Origin: an uncultured Prevotella sp.
GTDB taxonomy: Bacteria > Bacteroidota > Bacteroidia > Bacteroidales > Bacteroidaceae
Direction: 5' to 3'
DNA: 64,000 nucleotides
NCBI GenBank assembly: GCA_905198745.1
Contig: CAJKDU010000009.1
Location: forward strand, 1 to 64,000
Part shown: positions 59,035-64,000 of the stretch, piece after piece
How positions within the stretch are numbered: the first letter of the stretch is position 1
Layout of the letters: each line of letters starts with the position of its first letter
Notes under the pieces: model-generated
Told to the model about the DNA's origin: nothing
Database searches by the model: none
The model's input: the letters and a program-made list of their open reading frames with translations, nothing else
Position numbers and translations under genes: made by a program

Positions 59035-60003
59035 TTAGAAAGCTGTTGGTTTCAGGTGGAGTCCTGCCATCTCGTCAATGCCGAACATGATGTTCATGTT
59101 CTGCACGGCTTGGCCAACGGCACCTTTAAGAAGATTGTCTATGGTAGACGTGATGAGCAACTTGTCTCCGTATTTGTCGCAGTGTACAAGAGCTTTATTT
59201 GTGTTGACCACTTGTTTCATGTCAATGGCCTTGTCCACATAGTGTGTGAATTTGGCATCTTTGTAGAAGTCCTTATAGCCCTTGACGATGTCTTCAAGAG
59301 GCATGTCTGTCTTGACCACTTCCGTGGCGAAAATGCCTCGGGCAAAGTCTCCACGATAGGGGATGAAATCTATTTCAGCTTCCAAATGTCCTTGCACCTG
59401 TTTCAGACTCTGCTTGATTTCCGGAACGTGCTGGTGCTGAAAAGCCTTGTAGATGCTCATGTTGTTGTTGCGCCAAGAGAAGTGTGTTGTGGCACCGGGC
59501 TTTTGCCCGGCACCTGTGCTGCCTGTGATGGCGTTTACGGCCACGTCGCTCTTGATGATGCCCAAGCTGGCTGCAGGCAGAAGTCCCAACTGTATGCAAG
59601 TGGCAAAGCAACCAGGGTTGGCCACATGCTGTGCAGTGGCTATTTGGGCCTTGTTGATTTCTGGAAGGCCATACACGTAATCATTGCCGGGAGCAGCAAG
59701 TCTGAAGTCTTGTGCCAGGTCAATGATTTTCACATTTGCGGGAATCTTGTGTTCCTTGAGAAATGCTTCGCTCTTGCCGTGGCCGAAGCAGAAGAATACA
59801 ACGTCGACCTGGTCGAACGGCATTTCCGACGTGAAAGTCATTACAGTCTCTCCATAGAGTCCTTCATGTACGTCGGTCAACAGGTTGCCGGCATTGCTTT
59901 CACTGTTTACAAACACCAGTTCTGCCTCCGGATGGTTAAGCAGCAGGCGAATCAGTTCACCGGCTGTGTATCCGGCTCCGCCCAATATTCCTATCTTTAT
60001 CAT
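59035..60003 (-). CDS. argC: N-acyl-gamma-glutamyl-phosphate reductase
   Basis: About 322 aa from the ATG at 60003 (MIKIGILGGAGYTAGEL). NADPH loop GGAGYTAGELIRLL, catalytic Cys in NPGCFATCIQLGLLP, and HFSWRNNN. Its start overlaps the stop of the PspC gene by 4 bp (ATGA). A longer frame to 60093 lies inside pspC and is rejected. Confidence 0.95.
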   Translation of the reverse strand: MIKIGILGGAGYTAGELIRLLLNHPEAELVFVNSESNAGNLLTDVHEGLYGETVMTFTSEMPFDQVDVVFFCFGHGKSEAFLKEHKIPANVKIIDLAQDFRLAAPGNDYVYGLPEINKAQIATAQHVANPGCFATCIQLGLLPAASLGIIKSDVAVNAITGSTGAGQKPGATTHFSWRNNNMSIYKAFQHQHVPEIKQSLKQVQGHLEAEIDFIPYRGDFARGIFATEVVKTDMPLEDIVKGYKDFYKDAKFTHYVDKAIDMKQVVNTNKALVHCDKYGDKLLITSTIDNLLKGAVGQAVQNMNIMFGIDEMAGLHLKPTAF

Positions 60004-60194
60004 TCTTTCATGTTGTTTTTGTGAGGAAGGCATAGCCAGAAACCCAAATACAGAAGAAGACCTGTGCCGCAGGCAAATGTGAATACGAACCACACAATGC
60101 GTAGGATGATGGGGTCTATGTCGAAATATTCAGCCAATCCTCCACATACTCCGCCAATCTTCTTGTCATGGTCTGACAAATACAGCTTTTTCAT
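60000..60194 (-). CDS. PspC-domain membrane protein
   Basis: 64 aa. Starts with KKIGGVCGGLAEYFDIDP, the PspC signature, then one to two hydrophobic helices (about 30-58). PspC proteins sense membrane stress in phage-shock systems, but no psp genes are nearby. It is embedded in the arginine operon and translationally coupled to argC, which is unusual. Confidence 0.9.
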   Translation of the reverse strand: MKKLYLSDHDKKIGGVCGGLAEYFDIDPIILRIVWFVFTFACGTGLLLYLGFWLCLPHKNNMKE

Positions 60195-60246
60195 AATTCC
60201 TCAATGTTTACGGGCAGATTCTTAATTGTTACCGCCCAGTGTCCTT

Positions 60247-61452
60247 TTATCTCTGTTCGTCGGGATGGATGCCGTAGTACACGCGCAGTGGCGTGCTCAG
60301 CACCTTGATGAATCCCTTGGCCTCTTCGGCAGTCCAACCGTGCTGCATTTCTCCGTATTCGCCGAGTTTTGACTTCAGCAGGTCGTCCTGAGAGTCCACG
60401 CCCACAGTTTCAAATCCCAACGGACGGAGTTTCAGAATGGCAGTACCGTTCACATTGCGTTGTGACGATGTGAGCATAGCCTCGATGTCGGGCATTACCG
60501 GTTCCAGATACTGGCTTTCGTGGAGGAACATGCCATACCAGTTGGCCACCTGGTCTTTCCAGTATTGTTGCCACTTGCTCAGGGTGTATTTCTCCAGGAG
60601 ACGGTGAGCCTCGATGATGAGTTTCGGTGCGGCAGCCTCAAAGCCCACACGGCCCTTGATGCCTATGATGGTGTCTCCCACGTTGCAGTCGCGGCCGATA
60701 CCGTAGGCGGCGCCAATCTCTTCAATCTTCTGGATGGCTTTCACCTTGTCTGTAAAGGCTTCTCCGTTGACCGCCGTGATTTCGCCTTTTTCAAAGGTTA
60801 TTTTCAGAGTGCTCTCTTCGGTCTTGGTCACGTGCTTCAAGTAGGCTTCTTCAGGCAATCCTTGTGCTGAATCGAGGATTTCTCCGCCACAGATGCTGGT
60901 ACCCCAGATACCCACATTGTACGAATATTTGAGTTTCGTGAAGTCGGCAAAGTATCCGTGTTCGTTGAGGTAGTCCACTTCCTCCTTGCGCGAGAGGGCA
61001 TGGTCGCGGGTGAGTGTGATGATTTCTACGCCTGGGGCCATCACCAGAAAGGTCATGTCGAACCGAATCTGGTCGTTGCCTGCACCTGTTGATCCGTGGG
61101 CAATGGCATCGGCGCCAATTTGCTTGGCATAGCGTGCGATGGCGATGGCCTGGAAAATACGCTCGGATGATACCGAGATAGGATAGCAGTTGTTGCGCAT
61201 CACGTTGCCGTAAATCATATATTTGAGACTTTTCTCATAGTACTCTTGGGTCACATCGAGCGTCACATATTCCTTGGCACCCAACTTGTAGGCGTTTTCC
61301 TCGTTGGCCTTGAGTTGTTCAGCGCTGAATCCGCCTGTATTGGCGCATGCTGCATACACTTCATAACCCATGTCGTGGGAGAGTTTCATCACTGTATAGG
61401 AGGTGTCAAGACCTCCTGAAAACGCTACTACTACTTTTTTCTTGTCAGCCAT
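60247..61452 (-). CDS. argG: Argininosuccinate synthase
   Basis: 401 aa. ATP-pyrophosphatase loop VVAFSGGLDTSYTVMKL, citrulline/aspartate-binding HGSTGAGNDQIRFD, and VSSERIFQAIA. Joins citrulline and aspartate. argH is not in this window. Spaced 61 bp from the GNAT gene upstream. Confidence 0.96.
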   Translation of the reverse strand: MADKKKVVVAFSGGLDTSYTVMKLSHDMGYEVYAACANTGGFSAEQLKANEENAYKLGAKEYVTLDVTQEYYEKSLKYMIYGNVMRNNCYPISVSSERIFQAIAIARYAKQIGADAIAHGSTGAGNDQIRFDMTFLVMAPGVEIITLTRDHALSRKEEVDYLNEHGYFADFTKLKYSYNVGIWGTSICGGEILDSAQGLPEEAYLKHVTKTEESTLKITFEKGEITAVNGEAFTDKVKAIQKIEEIGAAYGIGRDCNVGDTIIGIKGRVGFEAAAPKLIIEAHRLLEKYTLSKWQQYWKDQVANWYGMFLHESQYLEPVMPDIEAMLTSSQRNVNGTAILKLRPLGFETVGVDSQDDLLKSKLGEYGEMQHGWTAEEAKGFIKVLSTPLRVYYGIHPDEQR

Positions 61453-61513
61453 AATACTTTGCTTTTAAAATGTTTTTCTCTCTTTCTATAAAAATAAGAG
61501 TGGCGGCCAGTCC

Positions 61514-62122
61514 TTATGCGTTGGCCTCTCTTTCCCTGATTTTCTCAATTTCTTCTTCCGACAATTCAATGGGAAGTTTGTCGCCAGGGTGCTCTGCCGG
61601 GTCATACATCATGCCTGTGCAAATGCAGAAACGGCGTTCTGTGCGTTTAAGCACATCCACGTTGATGCATCCCTCACAGCCTCTCCAGAAGGCTTCGTCG
61701 TCCGTCAGGTCGGAGAATGTCACGGGAAGATAACCCAGTTGGGTGTTCATCTTCATCACAGCCGAACCGCTGGTCAGTGAGAATATCTTGGCCTGTGGCC
61801 AGCGAAGGCGAGCCAACGTGAAGGTGAGGTTCTTGATGCGCTTGGCTACGCCACGATGGCGGTAATCGGGGTTCACGATGAGTCCCGATGTGGTAACATA
61901 ATGTTTGTTGCCCCAGGTCTCAATATAGCTGAAACCTACAAAGTCGCCGTTGCAAAGGGCGATGACGGCTTTTCCTTCCTTCATCTTGGTTGCCACATAT
62001 TCGTGTGAACGGCGGGCAATGCCTGTGCCTCTTACTTTAGCGGATGATGCCATTGTTTCGAGAATCGTGTCAACGTATTTCTCATGCGAGGCGTCGGCAA
62101 CCATTACTTTGATTTCTTCCAT
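61514..62122 (-). CDS. GNAT N-acyltransferase, candidate N-acylglutamate synthase
   Basis: 202 aa single GNAT domain. SGLIVNPDYRHRGVAKRIKNLTF carries the acyl-CoA-binding motif (RHRGVAKR), with FVGFSYIETWGNKHYVTTSG before it and an extra C-terminal part with Cys residues (CEGCINVDVL, RRFCICTG). It lies between argR and argG in the operon. The window has no classical argA or argJ, so this enzyme may catalyse the first, acyl-glutamate-forming step, probably with succinyl-CoA. That is inference from context. Confidence 0.7.
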   Translation of the reverse strand: MEEIKVMVADASHEKYVDTILETMASSAKVRGTGIARRSHEYVATKMKEGKAVIALCNGDFVGFSYIETWGNKHYVTTSGLIVNPDYRHRGVAKRIKNLTFTLARLRWPQAKIFSLTSGSAVMKMNTQLGYLPVTFSDLTDDEAFWRGCEGCINVDVLKRTERRFCICTGMMYDPAEHPGDKLPIELSEEEIEKIREREANA

Positions 62123-62201
62123 TTCTTTATGTCGTTTTTATAGTTTTGTCGTTAAAAAATCTCTCTCCCTTGAATTTCTTTTTCTTCTCTCCTTGTTTTT
62201 C

Positions 62202-62669
62202 CTAAGTGAAATACACTGTCAGTGCACGTTTCAACTGCAACTTCGATGTGCCTTCTTTCATTACGATGAATATAGTGTCGTCGCCCGCAATCGTTCCGAG
62301 TATCTCCGGTATCTCGTCGTTGTCAATGTTGTAGGCGATACTGCTGGCATAGCCCGGGCGAGTTTTCACCACAGCCATGTTGCCCGAGAAACTGATGGAT
62401 ATGAATCCAGGCGTACTGAGCATCTCCCTTGCCGTGCTTGGCTTGGCTACTCTCCTGTACATTGTCTCGTTGGGAAGCACATAGACGTATTTGCCGTCCA
62501 TGCTTGCTGCCTTGGCCACCTTCAGCTGTTTCATGTCGCGGCTCAGTGTGGCTTGGGTGAGGTTGAACCCTTCGACTGAAAGGGCTCTCAGCACCTCTTC
62601 CTGATTGCCCAATTCCTGGCTCGAGATGATCATCTTCAATGTCTCTATACGGTCTGCCTTGCTTCTCAT
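62202..62669 (-). CDS. argR: Arginine repressor ArgR
   Basis: 155 aa. N-terminal winged helix (IETLKMIISSQELGNQEEVLRAL, TQATLSRDMKQL) and a C-terminal hexamer/arginine-binding domain with the GTIAGDDTIFIV motif. Represses the operon it heads when arginine is plentiful; operator-like sequences overlap its promoter. First gene of ten in the operon. Confidence 0.95.
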   Translation of the reverse strand: MRSKADRIETLKMIISSQELGNQEEVLRALSVEGFNLTQATLSRDMKQLKVAKAASMDGKYVYVLPNETMYRRVAKPSTAREMLSTPGFISISFSGNMAVVKTRPGYASSIAYNIDNDEIPEILGTIAGDDTIFIVMKEGTSKLQLKRALTVYFT

Positions 62670-62674
62670 TATGT

Positions 62675-62740
62675 GTATATTTATTCGTTTACGGATGCAA
62701 AAGTATGAATAAATATGCGAACAAACAAATATTCATGCAA
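62675..62740 (-). promoter_or_regulatory. argR promoter with overlapping ARG-box-like operators
   Basis: Minus-strand TTTG (62726-62729), 20 nt, TACTTTTG (62698-62705) form a good Bacteroidetes promoter. ARG-box-like sequences (TGAATAAATAT-type, close to TGAATwwwwATTCA) lie at 62675-62687, 62703-62718 and 62727-62738. The last two sit between and over the promoter elements, so ArgR binding would block transcription. Confidence 0.75.
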
Positions 62741-62763
62741 TAAATTTACGATTTAACACGAAA

Positions 62764-62805
62764 AAAGCCTTGCAAATCCGTTGTTTGACGGCAATGCAAG
62801 GCTTT
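62764..62805 (-). terminator. Terminator of the BI-1 family gene
   Basis: AAAGCCTTGCA pairs with TGCAAGGCTTT (11 bp), with a short inner CCG/CGG stem. On the minus strand it ends in six T. It lies 33 bp after the stop at 62838. Confidence 0.85.
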
Positions 62806-62837
62806 ATCTAATAAATAATAAGGTGTCGCTCGACAAT

Positions 62838-63548
62838 CTATTTCCTGTCTCCAAATATTCTCAACAAGTAGATAAACAGGTTGATGAAGTCGAGGTAGAG
62901 GGTTAGCGAACCGAGTACGGCAAGCTTTTGGGTGCTTTCGTTCACTTCGTCACATTGGGCAAGCATCTGCTTGATTTTCTGAGAATCATAGGCTGTGAGT
63001 CCCACAAAAACAAGTACTCCGGCATAGCTGATAATCAGGTCGAGACCATTGCTGTGCAGGAAAAGGTTCACAATCGTAGCGATCACAAGACCAATCAAGG
63101 CCATAAACAGTATTTTGCCCATCGATGTCAAGTCGCTCTTGGTGAAATATCCTACGGCCGCCATCACGCCGAAAGTGCCTGCTGTAATGAAGAACACGCT
63201 GGCTATGGACGACATGGTGAACGCATAGAATATAGATGATAGCATGGCGCCATTAAGGGCGGAATACAGAATGAACAAGAGTGTGGCAGTTGCAAGTGAC
63301 ATTTTGTCAATAGCACCGCTGATTGACCATACCAGTGCAAACTCTGCAATGATTAATCCCCAAAACACAACTTGGTTGCTGATGATGGTCAGCGTCAACC
63401 CTGTTGACGCAAATCCATAAGCAGTCATTCCGGTAATGACCAAAGCCAGTGCCATCCAAGTGTACACCTTGTTCATTAAGGCGGGAAAAGCGGTGGAGAG
63501 CATGTTCTCTTTCTCTCTCACGGCACTATAAAGTTCGTCTCTTTCCAT
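62838..63548 (-). CDS. Bax inhibitor-1/YccA family membrane protein
   Basis: 236 aa, about seven membrane segments and little loop sequence. N-terminal FPALMNKVYTWMALALVITG and the C-terminal YDSQKIKQMLAQ and LYLDFINLFIYLLRIFG segments are family hallmarks, including Asp residues expected for a pH-dependent calcium-leak channel. Role in bacteria is not firmly established. Single-gene unit. Confidence 0.92.
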   Translation of the reverse strand: MERDELYSAVREKENMLSTAFPALMNKVYTWMALALVITGMTAYGFASTGLTLTIISNQVVFWGLIIAEFALVWSISGAIDKMSLATATLLFILYSALNGAMLSSIFYAFTMSSIASVFFITAGTFGVMAAVGYFTKSDLTSMGKILFMALIGLVIATIVNLFLHSNGLDLIISYAGVLVFVGLTAYDSQKIKQMLAQCDEVNESTQKLAVLGSLTLYLDFINLFIYLLRIFGDRK

Positions 63549-63583
63549 TTCTCTTTTTGTTTAAAATATGAATAATAGTTTTG

Positions 63584-63615
63584 CAAATATATCACTTCTC
63601 CTTCTATCCTGCAAA
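63584..63615 (-). promoter_or_regulatory. Promoter of the BI-1 family gene
   Basis: Minus-strand TTTG (63612-63615), 20 nt, TATATTTG (63584-63591). It lies 35 bp before the ATG at 63548. Confidence 0.7.
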
Positions 63616-64000
63616 TATTGTGCCGTTCTTTTATGTATATTTTGGTTTTCTTGTGTCTTCCCTCTGCACGAATGTTGTTCTTGTCCCTTCAAAATCCGTA
63701 GCCTTATCAGCTTTTACCATAAACCTCTGAAACTTTCCGTCCCAAGCTTTCACATACATGCTAAATGATTTTCCCCGTAACATCTATACCCTGTCAAATT
63801 TTTATTCTTTCCAAACAAGTAAATGTTGATAATCAAGTTGATGTAATATCCAGGCTTAATAACATCTATCACTTTTTCAATATGGAACGATCACTCAACT
63901 ATCATTTGTCGTATGAGCATCATAAAGCTTACCAGTAATTGTGAGTTCTCCGAATCAAGTCTTTTCCACCCTTTTACACTCTTGTCGGTTGTGTAAACTT
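63616..64000. other. AT-rich non-coding right edge
   Basis: No convincing gene. The only reading frame over 60 codons (63568-63768, plus) is Cys/Phe/Ser-rich and without a promoter, so it is likely chance. A single iteron-like ATCTATCAC followed by TTTTT lies at 63864, and TTTACAC/GTGTAAA arms (63973-63979, 63991-63997) pair around an 11-nt loop near the window end. The next gene lies outside. Confidence 0.5.

Noticed and set aside
63568..63768. 66-codon ORF at the right edge
   Set aside because: Cys/Phe/Ser-rich, no promoter, and overlaps the BI-1 promoter on the other strand.
63864..63920. Fourth iteron element at the right edge
   Set aside because: Only one ATCTATCAC word, followed by TTTTT, plus a loose ATCAC; no CG tract or repeats.
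1..64000. Prophage, insertion sequence or integron
   Set aside because: No transposase, integrase, terminase or attC-like array was found in any of the real reading frames.

Overview
The window looks like a chromosomal segment of a Prevotella-like Bacteroidales bacterium. Three things point there: promoters of the Bacteroidetes type (TTG/TTTG, about 19-20 bp, TAnnTTTG) in front of many genes and both tRNAs; family-specific genes (glycine-lipid synthesis pair, N-succinylornithine transcarbamylase arginine route, TonB-dependent receptor, NigD-like lipoprotein, PASTA protein, RF2 without frameshift); and almost no Shine-Dalgarno sites. This is inference from sequence features; no database was searched.

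Layout. 1-2.2 kb: glsA-glsB lipid genes (minus). 2.4-19.4 kb: a complete Bacteroidetes dcw cluster (mraZ rsmH ftsL ftsI murE mraY murD ftsW murG murC ftsQ ftsA ftsZ), led by a textbook triple TGGGG MraZ operator and closed by yqeY, a small unknown gene and a terminator. 19.9-22.8 kb (minus): argE-type deacetylase, a possible untracked small ORF, umuD, umuC. 22.9-26.9 kb: acyl-CoA synthetase, prfB, a 46-aa membrane peptide, a CYTH protein and a convergent VanZ-like gene. 27-30.6 kb: two tandem NSS-type sodium symporters and a helix-hairpin-helix protein, then divergent tRNA-Pro and tRNA-Phe. 31-37.6 kb: a secreted unknown, then a minus-strand operon (PASTA protein, rluD-type synthase, ddl, acyltransferase, NigD-like lipoprotein) and rpmH. 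37.7-41.4 kb: efp, glycosyltransferase, radC, DUF59 protein, lpxH. 41.5-45.4 kb: TonB receptor plus secreted metallophosphatase. 46-50.4 kb: superoxide reductase, a stand-alone VWA protein, and ravA-viaA. 50.5-53 kb: a secreted esterase followed at 11 bp by an unusual sigma factor fused to a macrodomain-like C-terminal domain. 53.7-62.7 kb: a ten-gene ArgR-headed arginine/proline operon (argR, GNAT, argG, pspC, argC, argD, proC, proB, proA, argF'). 62.8-63.5 kb: a BI-1 family membrane protein.

The most unusual content is not protein-coding. Three intergenic gaps (1-236, 19405-19845, 53170-53615) hold copies of one modular element of about 440 bp. Its order is fixed: a 65-70 bp flank module, 22-bp tandem repeats, a hairpin whose arms differ between copies, five copies of a 9-bp GTGATRGAT iteron (some inverted), an AT-rich stretch, and an alternating CG/TG tract. 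Partial versions (22-bp arrays with or without the module) lie at 45.63 kb and 37.29 kb. No transposase or other protein gene is attached. I cannot name this family. Copy 1 runs off the left edge of the window.
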